From positions 175,913 through 239,912 of the forward strand of contig NZ_QFFY01000008.1 in assembly GCF_003131205.1 (NCBI RefSeq): a stretch of DNA of 64,000 nt. The letters run 5' to 3'. The notes under the pieces are model-generated. The model had not been told where the DNA came from. It saw only the letters and a program-made list of their open reading frames with translations, and made no database searches. This document shows positions 26,585 to 34,850 of the stretch, in pieces. The stretch is from Occallatibacter savannae (GTDB taxonomy: Bacteria > Acidobacteriota > Terriglobia > Terriglobales > Acidobacteriaceae). Position numbers and translations under genes: made by a program. The stretch's first letter is position 1. Every line of letters begins with the position of its first letter.

Positions 26585-27448
26585 TTTGTTGAGCTCCCAT
26601 CGCACTGAACAAGGGATTGTGCGGTATCGCCACATCGTATCGTGATTCGTGCCCTTGGTTTAAGGTGCTGCGAGACTTTGGTAATACAGAAGTCACATTA
26701 CTTTTGTAGAGATATTTGATTCAAAGGTCCCTGATGAATCGCATCCGGAAGGTTGCGCGACGGCGAGAGCACAGCGTCGCGGCGGGTCCGAGAGCGATTC
26801 GTTGTTGCATCGTACTCGCCGGCGCGATGCAGCTTCGATTGCTGGGCGTGCTTCACTCATCCGCCGAAACGGTGCGCTGCACGGACTGACGACGCTCGCT
26901 TTGATCCGACGGCCTCCCCCGCCCCCCTCCCCCTACACCTTGCAGGGAAGTAGTGTGGGTTCAGCGACTTACAAAACCGGCTCGGCGCTAAGTGTGTCTA
27001 CCCATTGGAGTTGCTCACAAGGTGTTTCATAACAAAGGGTTTAGCGAGCTGCCCGACAGCAATTCCAGGGCAATCTCGTTCACATCTCCTGTTTCGTCAT
27101 TACGGCAATCGAGCGCACAAAGCGCCGGCTGATTTCCGCTACCTTCATTCTGCGCTTTTCGAACTTAATTGACTGCAAACGCAGTGTTGGTGTGGAAGCC
27201 GCTTAGATCGTGCCGCTTAATGGCGAGCGGTCGGGTTGACGCGCTTGACGAATCGTACGTGTGCATATCTTCGTGTAGTTGATGCAGACGCAGTGTCGCG
27301 GTGCGTTGCGGAACTGCGGCCTGCGTCACACTTCACTCTCTACTTTGTGGAGAGTTTGCCATTCAGGGTCGAATGGGTTGTCACGGTGAGCGAAGACGCG
27401 GTCCGATAGAATGCTTGCGTATTTTCATTCCTTCGAAGTGGAGCTTCA
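26585..27448. other. 864-bp gap between divergent genes
   Basis: The gap is the shared upstream region of the 611-residue gene and the ankyrin gene. It holds repeat copy B (26914-27182). The left 330 bp and the right 266 bp have no convincing ORF; the short + ORFs around 26753-27032 overlap the repeat and have no recognisable family sequence. Confidence 0.5.
26914..27182 (-). repeat. Dispersed structured element, copy B
   Basis: Reverse-strand copy of the element at 9962-10237. Read on the - strand it starts CGTTTGCAGTCAATTAAG, shares the AAGCGCAGAAT and TTTGTTATGAAACACCTTGTGA blocks with copy A, and ends in a G-rich tail (TAGGGGGAGGGGGG). ACACCTTG (26935-26942) and CAAGGTGT (27018-27025) are inverted arms. 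The middle part differs from copy A but contains its own hairpins (GCGC/GCGC, TGCCC/GGGCA). Confidence 0.7.
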
Positions 27449-28231
27449 GTGAGAGGACTTATACCCATAGGGAGAGGGCTCGGTGTCTGGGCTCTCGCGT
27501 CGGTTTGCGCCATTGTTATGAGCAGTTCTATCCCCGCGTTTTGCGGGCCGATCCACGATGCAGCTCGCAAGGGCGATCTGAAGAAGGTGAAAGCCCTTCT
27601 CGCTGCCGATTCAAAAGCCGCGAACGAGCGCGACGCCAATGGCGACACTGCGTTGCATCTCGCAGCCCTGCACAACCAGCTGGCCGTTGCCCAGGCGCTG
27701 CTCGATGCGGGCGCGGACGTGAATGCCAAGAACGGCTACGGAGCGTATACGCCCGAGGATCTGGGAAGCATCCTGGGATCGAGCAATCATAAAGATCCGG
27801 TTTCGTTACTGACCGTGCACGGGATTGATACCGCGGATATGAAGAACGGCTACACGCCGCTGCACCTGGCGGAGTTCTCGGTGGGCCACCGGAAGATGGT
27901 GGAGCTGCTGGTGAGCAAAGGCGCGGATGTGAACGCTCGGCCTGCAAGCGGCGCCACTCCGCTTTTCTTTGCGGTGTTGCGCGACCAGAAGGATGATGCG
28001 CAGTTCCTGCTCGAAAAGGGCGCGCACGTGAACACGCCGGATGCCTACGGCAACACGGTTCTTGACTGCGCATTGCAGTTGCAATACGGCAGCCTCATCC
28101 AGCTGCTTGTCGATAAGGGCGCCGACGTGAACGCGCAGGACCAGAGCATGCATCGTCCGTTGAGCTACGCCATGAAGATGGACGACCACAGGTGGGCAGA
28201 CTTGCTGAGGAAGCACGGCGCGCACGAGTGA
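27449..28231 (+). CDS. Secreted ankyrin-repeat protein
   Basis: 260 residues. A signal peptide (about 1-32, ending AFCG) is followed by five or six ankyrin repeats: NGDTALHLAALHNQLAVAQALLDAGADVNAK, NGYTPLHLAEFSVGHRKMVELLVSKGADVNAR, SGATPLFFAVLRDQKDDAQFLLEKGAHVNTP, YGNTVLDCALQ and HRPLSYAMKM. It probably binds proteins in the periplasm or at the cell surface; the partner is unknown. GTG at 27449 is preceded by GTGGAG. Monocistronic. Confidence 0.85.
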   Translation: MRGLIPIGRGLGVWALASVCAIVMSSSIPAFCGPIHDAARKGDLKKVKALLAADSKAANERDANGDTALHLAALHNQLAVAQALLDAGADVNAKNGYGAYTPEDLGSILGSSNHKDPVSLLTVHGIDTADMKNGYTPLHLAEFSVGHRKMVELLVSKGADVNARPASGATPLFFAVLRDQKDDAQFLLEKGAHVNTPDAYGNTVLDCALQLQYGSLIQLLVDKGADVNAQDQSMHRPLSYAMKMDDHRWADLLRKHGAHE

Positions 28232-28278
28232 GCGTGGCCGTCAGGCTGCGTCACAATGCTGCGACTTCCGTGTCCGAG

Positions 28279-28851
28279 CTAGCGCTCGGTGATGAGCATG
28301 AGCGGATCGGGTTGAGTGCGGCAGGTCTGCAAGCTTGACCTGCTCCACCTTGATCCGTCTGCATAGGAAACGGAGATCAGTTCGACGGAGTGGACAGCGG
28401 TGAATCCGGGGACCCGCAGGTCGGCTGAGACGCTGCCGTCTGCCTCTGTGCCGAATCTCACGTTCTGGATGGTGACAGCATTCCAGTCCTGCTCGGTGCC
28501 GGCCGGAGTGAGCATCATCCGGTTCTTTCCATTTAGGCCGCGCACGCGCACGACAGCAGAAACGATCGGATGACTGTCTTTGAGGTTCAGGGCGATTCGT
28601 TGTCCGACTTGCGGGCGAGCGCTCTGCTTCTCGCCTTCCCGGACGCGGATGGTGTGGTCCCACATCCCCTGGGTCGCGTGCATCCCGATGGGACATGTTT
28701 CCGCCAGGTCGGAGAGGAAGACCGCCGTTCCTCCCGGCATGAGGTGCACCTGCGGTGGTGGTGCGGAGCGGGAGCTTTCCTGAGCAGCCAGTGTGAAGGG
28801 CATGAGAGCAAGGGGCAGAGTCAGGGCCAGCCCAACAGCGGTACGAATCAT
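28279..28851 (-). CDS. Secreted protein of unknown function
   Basis: 190 residues. A signal peptide (MIRTAVGLALTLPLALMPFTLAAQ) is followed by beta-strand-rich sequence with PGGTAVFLSDLAETCPIGMHATQGMWDHTIRV, VGQRIALNL, SAVVRVRGLNGKNRMMLTPA and ADLRVPGFTAVHSVELISVSYADGS. Three cysteines remain after processing. I recognise the general style of acidobacterial exported proteins but not a named family. Start ATG at 28851. It converges with the ankyrin gene. Confidence 0.65.
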   Translation of the reverse strand: MIRTAVGLALTLPLALMPFTLAAQESSRSAPPPQVHLMPGGTAVFLSDLAETCPIGMHATQGMWDHTIRVREGEKQSARPQVGQRIALNLKDSHPIVSAVVRVRGLNGKNRMMLTPAGTEQDWNAVTIQNVRFGTEADGSVSADLRVPGFTAVHSVELISVSYADGSRWSRSSLQTCRTQPDPLMLITER

Positions 28852-29110
28852 AAGGCACCCCCGGGCGAACGAAGTCGCGTTGGAGATAAAAATACGCCAA
28901 CGTAACGTTCCCTCGCAATGGTCCAGAGCACAGCGCCCGGGTATAGATTGAGTGCCTGCTGTGTTACCGTTTCAGTACGGCGTCCCTCAGCGATGCGGGG
29001 CAGCAATTTACATGAAGTCCATGGCTGCGCAGTGGCGCAGACGATTGAAGGGGCGAGGCTTGTGGCCGGCTTCCTGATCCGGAACGATGGACCGATGCAG
29101 GCCCTGGAGA

Positions 29111-29488
29111 ATGTCACAGCAGCCCGATTTTTCGACGTCGAGCATGCCCACTAACCCGGCACCCGCAACTGGCGCATCAACATCCTCTTCTAACGAGAGC
29201 GCGCCCCTGGCCGATGACGTTATGGGCAGACCTTCACCGCAGCGGATTCCGCACTGGCTGGTGCGAACCGAACTGTATCTCCGCGTGCTGCTGAGGATGT
29301 ATATCGGTCTGGCGATCTGTTATGCGCCGTGGTCGCAGCTGTTCTGGGATCAGAATCCGCTGTTCGTGCAGTATCCGACCCTGTCGATCTATGCGGCGAA
29401 CGGCGCGGTGCGCGGCATCATCTCCGGACTGGGGCTGTTGAATATATGGATAGCGCTACAGGACGCCATTCGGCATCGAAACGAATGA
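29111..29488 (+). CDS. Small membrane protein of unknown function
   Basis: 125 residues from ATG 29111. The first 50 are Ser/Pro/Ala-rich and look disordered. Two hydrophobic segments follow: LLRMYIGLAICYAPWSQLFW (about 62-80) and AANGAVRGIISGLGLLNIWIAL (about 96-117). The true start may be ATG 29144, or ATG 29087, as none has a strong Shine-Dalgarno sequence. It ends 25 nt before the LOG gene and is probably cotranscribed with it. No known family. Confidence 0.6.
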   Translation: MSQQPDFSTSSMPTNPAPATGASTSSSNESAPLADDVMGRPSPQRIPHWLVRTELYLRVLLRMYIGLAICYAPWSQLFWDQNPLFVQYPTLSIYAANGAVRGIISGLGLLNIWIALQDAIRHRNE

Positions 29489-29512
29489 TTCGCCCTTGAA
29501 GTGAGTAAGGCT

Positions 29513-30634
29513 ATGAGCGAGAAGACCGAACAGGGAAAAGGCGACCGGGCTGCGAAGAGCAGTTCGGAGCAGTCGAAGACAGCGGAAGCCGACGCGAAAT
29601 CCCCCGCAACACAAAACAACGACCCCGACATGGCGGTTGAGCTTCCGGCAAACGGAACTCCGCCAGCGCTGGCGGCAGCGCCGCTGGCGTACGAGAACCC
29701 AGCGTTCCTGAACGGGCCCGACGGCAGGTTGATCCGCATAGTAGCGGAGTACATGGAACCGCTGGCGCGGTTCCGGCGCGAACACATTCAGGACACCGTT
29801 GTGTTCTTCGGTTCGGCGCGCTTTCGCGGCAAGGAAGAAGCCGCACACGAACTTGAGTTGCTGGACAACACCGGGTCGACGGCTCCCGCGCCCAGCGAAG
29901 AACAGCCGGCAAGCATTCCCGACATTGCTGCGGGCAAGGCGACGGAGTTGCAGCGAAAGCGTGCGGTAGCGGCCGTTGCCATGGCTCGTTACTACGAAGA
30001 TGCGCGACGGCTGGCGCAGATGTTGACGCAGTGGTCGCTGAAGCTGCCTTCGCGGCGGCATCGTTTCGTCGTCACCTCGGGCGGAGGGCCCGGCATCATG
30101 GAGGCAGCGAATCGGGGCGCACACGAGGCTGGCGGAAAAACGATCGGCATGAACATTCGCCTGCCTTTCGAGCAGTCTCCCAATCCGTACATCACGCCGT
30201 CGCTGAATTTTGAGTTCCACTACTTTTTCATGCGCAAGCTGTGGTTTGCTTACCTGGCAAAGGCGCTCGTTGTGTTCCCGGGAGGTTTCGGAACGCTGGA
30301 TGAGATGTTCGAGATCCTCACCCTGGCGCAGACACACAAGCTGGCAAAGAAGATCACGGTTGTCGTGTACGGATCCGACTACTGGAAGAAGGTGTTCAAC
30401 ATCGATGAGTTGGTGGACACGGGCGCGATCTCGCCGAAGGATATTGAGCTATTCCAGTACGCGGACACTCCGGAAGATGCGTTTGAGATCCTGCGCAATG
30501 GGCTGACGGAGAACTACCTGATTCCCGAGGCAAACGCTGCTGCCGAACAGGCGTTCCACGGCGTGTTGCCCGGGGCCACGTTCGAGGACTTTCTCGGGCC
30601 GGAGATGGCCAGAATGAACAAGGACCAGGACTGA
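29513..30634 (+). CDS. LOG family nucleoside phosphate hydrolase (TIGR00730-like)
   Basis: 373 residues. The family motifs are GGGPGIMEAANRGA (about 193-206) and PGGFGTLDEMFE (about 256-267). LOG proteins cleave nucleoside 5'-monophosphates (in plants cytokinin nucleotides) to base and ribose phosphate; many bacterial members are misnamed lysine decarboxylase. The usual length is about 190-250. Here a disordered charged N-terminus of about 65 residues and a 40-residue insert (about 112-150, Pro/Glu-rich) lengthen it. Start ATG 29513 or GTG 29501; neither has a strong ribosome site. Confidence 0.85.
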   Translation: MSEKTEQGKGDRAAKSSSEQSKTAEADAKSPATQNNDPDMAVELPANGTPPALAAAPLAYENPAFLNGPDGRLIRIVAEYMEPLARFRREHIQDTVVFFGSARFRGKEEAAHELELLDNTGSTAPAPSEEQPASIPDIAAGKATELQRKRAVAAVAMARYYEDARRLAQMLTQWSLKLPSRRHRFVVTSGGGPGIMEAANRGAHEAGGKTIGMNIRLPFEQSPNPYITPSLNFEFHYFFMRKLWFAYLAKALVVFPGGFGTLDEMFEILTLAQTHKLAKKITVVVYGSDYWKKVFNIDELVDTGAISPKDIELFQYADTPEDAFEILRNGLTENYLIPEANAAAEQAFHGVLPGATFEDFLGPEMARMNKDQD

Positions 30635-30861
30635 TTTTCGTCACTGCTTTAACGCCAGTCATAAACGCCGGAGTGCCGGAAATTCAGGCGCAACTGAAGA
30701 GTTGCATTTGCGTCCTTGACTACCCTCTTTTCGCGATTACCAGTCTGAGTCGCTGCACTGATTGATGTGCAATTCTTCTCCTCTTAACCCTCTGTTGATG
30801 AGCCGGCCCGGATACTGAACGCGCAGCCCAGGCCCGCTCCCATGCGGACGAAGGAGGAGAG

Positions 30862-32022
30862 ATGGCGAATGCGACCGTTTCGTACCTTTGGCGTGATCGA
30901 AAGGCGCACGAGGGCTATCGCACCGGCATTTCACTGCATAGCCACACCAATCAATCGCGCGAGACTCTCGACTTTCTGGCGAATCTTGGAAGCAAGTACG
31001 CTCTGATCCGCCCGCTGCTGGCACGGCTGGAGCATCGTGCCGAACGGCTTCATGGTGTCAGGGTCGACTACGCATCGAGCTACTGGACGCCGCCGATGAC
31101 TCCGAAGCTTGCCTTCGACCTCGAGAGCGCGCAGATCGAAAAGCTGGGCCAGAACTCGATGGTCTCGATCACGGATCACGACAACATCGCGGCTCCCATG
31201 CTGCTGAGAACCGTCCCCAGCGCACGCCGTATTCCGGTATCGGTCGAGTGGAGCGTTCCGTATGGCGGCGTCCAGGATTTTCACCTCGGTATACATAACC
31301 TGCCGAGTTCCAGGGCAAAGCAGTGGATGAAGACGCTTGCGGAGTTTACGGCAAATCCCCGAGAGGAGCGCCTCAGGGAGATCCTGGTTGCTCTTCACGA
31401 AGAGCCGCATGTGCTGGTCGTGTTCAATCATCCGATGTGGGATCTGTTTCTGATTGGGGAAGAGCGGCATCGCTTCATGGTGAACGAGTTTCTGCAGAAG
31501 TTCGGCGGCTGGCTGCACGCGCTGGAGTTGAACGGGCTTCGCAACTGGGAAGAGAATCGCGAGACGCGCCGGCTGGCAGAGCGATGGAACATGGTTCTGA
31601 TCAGCGGCGGAGACAGGCACGGCGTCGAACCAAACGCGAACATCAATCTCACGAACGCCGCAACCTTCACTGAGTTTGTGCACGATATACGCCGCGAGCG
31701 GCAGAGCAATATCTTGTTCATGCCGCAGTATGCGCAGCCCTGGAAGCACCGGCTGCTGCAGTCGACCCTGGATGCAATTCGAAATTATCCTGATTTCCCG
31801 CAGGGATCGAGAACGTGGGACGAACGCGCGTATCACCCGGATGCGCACGGCGTCGTGAGGCCACTTAGTGAAATCTGGCCGAGAGGGCGAGCGCCCCTCG
31901 CGGTTCAGTTCGTCATCAAGTCCGTACAGATGCTGGGCAGCCGTCCCGTGTCGGGCGGACTGCGCATGGCATGGAACGATGCGAGCCAGCTTCGCCTTGC
32001 ACTGAGGGACCAGGAGAGCTAA
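30862..32022 (+). CDS. PHP-domain metal-dependent hydrolase
   Basis: 386 residues. PHP-superfamily metal ligands are recognisable: SLHSHTNQS (about 24-32), SITDHDNIA (about 98-106), VFNHPMWD (about 191-198) and SGGDRHG (about 248-254). Proteins of this kind are phosphoesterases or nucleases. ATG at 30862 has a strong AAGGAGGAG upstream. The next gene, a GT4 glycosyltransferase, begins 18 nt after the stop, so they form an operon and may act on the same phosphorylated lipid or sugar (inference). Confidence 0.85.
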   Translation: MANATVSYLWRDRKAHEGYRTGISLHSHTNQSRETLDFLANLGSKYALIRPLLARLEHRAERLHGVRVDYASSYWTPPMTPKLAFDLESAQIEKLGQNSMVSITDHDNIAAPMLLRTVPSARRIPVSVEWSVPYGGVQDFHLGIHNLPSSRAKQWMKTLAEFTANPREERLREILVALHEEPHVLVVFNHPMWDLFLIGEERHRFMVNEFLQKFGGWLHALELNGLRNWEENRETRRLAERWNMVLISGGDRHGVEPNANINLTNAATFTEFVHDIRRERQSNILFMPQYAQPWKHRLLQSTLDAIRNYPDFPQGSRTWDERAYHPDAHGVVRPLSEIWPRGRAPLAVQFVIKSVQMLGSRPVSGGLRMAWNDASQLRLALRDQES

Positions 32023-32040
32023 GCGCAAAGGAACGGTTGC

Positions 32041-33249
32041 ATGACCGGACAGGTTCCGCGGATTGCATTTTTCCCGGACTCGTTTCACGAGGTCAACGGG
32101 GTCGCGCATACCAGCCGTCACTTCGAACAATTTGCGAGAGAGCACAGCATTCCGTTCTTATGCGTTCGGGCGGGAAGCCGCGCTCCGAAGGTGAGCCGTG
32201 ACGGCACCGTGTGGACACTCGAGCTTCCCCGGAGCGCCTTTTCCATCCCGCTGGAGAGAGACCTGACGTTCGACCCTGTGTATCTGCGGCACCTGCCTCT
32301 CGTCGATGAGGCGATACAGGACTTTGCGCCGGACGTGGTGCACGTTACGGGACCGAGCGATGTAGGCGTGCTTGGCGCATCGATGGCCCGGTACCACAAG
32401 ATCCCGCTCGCGGCAAGCTGGCACACCAACGTGCACGAGTACGCCGCGCGCCGCTTTGCGCACTTGCTGCGCGTGTTTCCGCAAACTGCCCCGCTGGGTG
32501 CTGCCAAGGGCATTGAAGAGTGCGCGATGATGATTGCCGCACATTTTTATTCGGCTGCTGGAGTGCTATTTGCTCCGAATCGACAGCTGTGCGGGCAACT
32601 CGAGGAGCTGACCGGCCTCTCCTGTTTCCTGATGCGGCGAGGGGTGGACTGTACGCTGTTCAATCCTGGGAAAAGGAAGCGCGGAAGATCCGGGAGAGAG
32701 TTCGTCCTGGGGTTTGTTGGGCGGCTGTCCGTCGAGAAGAATGTGCGGATGCTTGCGCGAGTTCAGAATGAGCTCGAGCGGCTTGGCCGAAAGAACTTCC
32801 ACTTCATGATCGTGGGGCATGGATCGGAGCAGGACTGGCTCCGGCGCAATCTGCCTCGCGCGGAGTTTACCGGCGTGCTGAAAGGCGAAGCGCTGGCCGA
32901 AGCCTATGCTGATATGGATCTCTTCATCTTCCCGTCGCACACCGACACCTTCGGCAACGTTGTTCTCGAGGCCCTCGCCAGTGGAGTGCCGGCAATCGTG
33001 ACCCCCGATGGCGGGCCAGCGAGCATCGTTCGCGACGGGGAGACGGGCCGGGTGGCTTCGGAGGCCGTCTTTGCGCAAGCCATTGAAGATGTTCTCGAAG
33101 ACGTCGCACTGCATTGCCAGATGGGCCAAGCGGCGCGAAGAGACGCGCTTAGTGCGACTTGGAATTCTGTATTCAGTGACGTTCTTCGCGGCTATCGGCA
33201 CCTGACCGCGCAGCCCTCACATGACCCTTCCTGGGCCGCCACGAACTGA
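32041..33249 (+). CDS. GT4 family glycosyltransferase
   Basis: 402 residues with the GT-B fold. The N-terminal domain begins IAFFPDSFHEVNGVAHTSRHF, the C-terminal domain contains FVGRLSVEKNV (about 223-233) and DLFIFPSHTDTFGNVVLEALASGVPAIV (EX7E-type donor site, about 294-321). The nearest styles are GDP-mannose-dependent mannosyltransferases such as MgtA/PimB-like enzymes and SQDG synthases. It adds a sugar to a lipid or glycan acceptor at the cytoplasmic membrane face. It follows the PHP gene by 18 nt. Specific donor unknown. Confidence 0.9.
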   Translation: MTGQVPRIAFFPDSFHEVNGVAHTSRHFEQFAREHSIPFLCVRAGSRAPKVSRDGTVWTLELPRSAFSIPLERDLTFDPVYLRHLPLVDEAIQDFAPDVVHVTGPSDVGVLGASMARYHKIPLAASWHTNVHEYAARRFAHLLRVFPQTAPLGAAKGIEECAMMIAAHFYSAAGVLFAPNRQLCGQLEELTGLSCFLMRRGVDCTLFNPGKRKRGRSGREFVLGFVGRLSVEKNVRMLARVQNELERLGRKNFHFMIVGHGSEQDWLRRNLPRAEFTGVLKGEALAEAYADMDLFIFPSHTDTFGNVVLEALASGVPAIVTPDGGPASIVRDGETGRVASEAVFAQAIEDVLEDVALHCQMGQAARRDALSATWNSVFSDVLRGYRHLTAQPSHDPSWAATN

Positions 33250-33323
33250 CGAGCGACATATAACCTTGAGAGCTGAACTGCCATCCAAGTCCTGATGGTC
33301 TCGGTTATCCGCTGGAGGGTTTC

Positions 33324-33683
33324 GTGGCTTCGCTCGTTGTCCTGATGATGGAAGAAGAACAGCCTGAAGGCCTTTCCGCGCGCAAGCTCGTTGTGGAAAC
33401 GGCAAAACACAATGTGCTGACTGCATACAATCTGCAGGACGGACTTGACCTTCTCCACCGGTTCCCGAATGTCGATGTCATCATGGTCCATTCACGTCTC
33501 CTAGAGCAGAAGCACGATCTGCTGGCTGAAGTGAGACGGACATGCCCGGGCAAGCCGATCATCCTTGCAAGTCCGTTTGCGAATGACGGGCGCGAGGAGG
33601 TCGACTATGTGGTGGATAGCCACAAGCCTCACGATCTGATCCGGCTGTTCGCGTCGGGAGAGTTACGGCTCAGACCCTGCTGA
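33324..33683 (+). CDS. Receiver-like protein lacking phospho-aspartate
   Basis: 119 residues, a single domain with the CheY fold pattern. The acidic cluster is at residues 10-12 (MEEEQ), the strand before the phosphosite is VDVIMVHSRL with His56 where the Asp should be, the Ser/Thr switch is ILASPF (Ser83), and the conserved lysine is K101 in SHKPHDL. It therefore looks like a pseudo-receiver that cannot be phosphorylated normally and may act by binding partners. GTG start at 33324 has GGAGGG upstream. It overlaps the convergent membrane protein gene by 55 nt. Confidence 0.8.
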   Translation: MASLVVLMMEEEQPEGLSARKLVVETAKHNVLTAYNLQDGLDLLHRFPNVDVIMVHSRLLEQKHDLLAEVRRTCPGKPIILASPFANDGREEVDYVVDSHKPHDLIRLFASGELRLRPC

Positions 33684-34255
33684 TCTCTCTCCGGTTTAGA
33701 TAAGCCCAGGGTTATCGTGTCGCCACGGTCAAAGATCAGCATGTCCGACATCCTGAAAGCGGCGTACGGCTCCGCAGGCAAGCCGGGAAACTTCTTCCGA
33801 ATCGCTTCGATGATTTCGTTTGCCTGATCTCCAGAAATGCTCGGCAGCAGCATTCTCGAGCCCAAATCGAGATGCGCGTATAGCCCCGCCGCCTCTCCTT
33901 CGCCATCTCCCGGGTGGTAGCGAATGGCAGCAAGGTCCGCTATCCCAACCTGCTCGTGAGTGGAGAAGACGTGACCGAGATTCCCGTGTGCGATGACGCC
34001 CTCAATCGTGACACGCAGCCTGGTTTCGCGTCCGTGAACTCTATCCGCGAAGGCCCCTACCATCGTCCATATCGTGACGATGGCAATGAGAATGCAAATC
34101 CCTAAGTTGCCGCGATACCAGAACCAGCAGATGAGGATCAGGGAGATTGCGGGCCCGATAAAATCCTGGACCCCGCCTGTTTCGCGCAGAACCGTGAACT
34201 CCAATGCGTCGAAGTATTCGACTGTCTTTAGTTGCACGCCGCTCTCGAGTGACAT
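33629..34255 (-). CDS. Membrane protein of unknown function
   Basis: 208 residues. A pair of membrane helices lies at about 33-52 and 54-72 (FIGPAISLILICWFWYRG, LGICILIAIVTIWTMVGAFAD). The rest is soluble, beta-rich, with VTIEGVIAHGNLGHVF and VGIADLAAIRYHPGDGE, then MLLPSISGDQANEIIEAIRKKFP, a layout like bacterial PH-like (bPH) membrane proteins. The final 55 nt overlap the 3' end of the receiver gene on the other strand. Start ATG at 34255. No known function. Confidence 0.6.
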   Translation of the reverse strand: MSLESGVQLKTVEYFDALEFTVLRETGGVQDFIGPAISLILICWFWYRGNLGICILIAIVTIWTMVGAFADRVHGRETRLRVTIEGVIAHGNLGHVFSTHEQVGIADLAAIRYHPGDGEGEAAGLYAHLDLGSRMLLPSISGDQANEIIEAIRKKFPGLPAEPYAAFRMSDMLIFDRGDTITLGLSKPERDQQGLSRNSPDANSRIRS

Positions 34256-34272
34256 GGCTCGCCTCGCTGCCG

Positions 34273-34839
34273 TTAAGGTGTTCTGAGAGCGCCGCTCTCC
34301 AGATCGAGCGCGAACGGTGTTTCCTTATCCGTCATTAAATTCCATCCCAGGCCATGAAGCGTGCAGCCCTCAATCGCATTCACAGTGACTCCCTCGTCCG
34401 ACAGCTTGGGAGACTGCCACGCTTCTCCATGCGCGCCCCAGGCAAGGATGGAGCGGTGTCCAACGAATAGTAGTAGATTGGCGTCTGCCGCGGGGTACAC
34501 ATTGAGAACGGGACGATAGGGAAGCATGGTGAATCGCTCCGGCGCAGAGGTGTCGATCATATAGGCGTACCCTCCGGCGACGGCGCAAATCTCTTTTGGG
34601 TCTGGCGCCGACCAGATTCCGGTAGGAACAATCGGATCCTTGAAACCGAGCGCGCAGGTAGCGAGAAAGTCCCCGCCTGCGCTCGGCCGGACGAGAACTT
34701 CGAGCGCTCCGCGTTCTACCTCTTCCACCTGGAGCGGATAAACGAAGTGGCGCGCGGGCAGAATGGGCGGTCGACCGGCAAGCACCTCCGCTTGCCAGTC
34801 GTGAGCGAAGGTGAGGTCCGTCCGCACTGCGCTTTGCAT
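34273..34839 (-). CDS. Conserved-looking protein of unknown function
   Basis: 188 residues from ATG 34839 (MQSAVRTDLTF). No signal peptide or membrane helix. Segments such as EVLVRPSAGGDFLATCALGF, IWSAPDPKEICAVAGGYAYMIDT, LLFVGHRSILAWGAHGEAWQSPKLS and GLGWNLMTDKETPFALDLESG suggest a beta-propeller-like or WD-like small fold. The ATG is 11 nt past the gltX stop and lacks a clear Shine-Dalgarno, so translation may be coupled to gltX. An upstream start inside gltX (34950) is possible. I do not recognise a family. Confidence 0.6.
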   Translation of the reverse strand: MQSAVRTDLTFAHDWQAEVLAGRPPILPARHFVYPLQVEEVERGALEVLVRPSAGGDFLATCALGFKDPIVPTGIWSAPDPKEICAVAGGYAYMIDTSAPERFTMLPYRPVLNVYPAADANLLLFVGHRSILAWGAHGEAWQSPKLSDEGVTVNAIEGCTLHGLGWNLMTDKETPFALDLESGALRTP

Positions 34840-34850
34840 GGACAGTTGAG

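Noticed and set aside
26753..27032. Short + ORFs of 66-76 residues before the ankyrin gene
   Set aside because: They run into repeat copy B and have no family features or ribosome-binding site.
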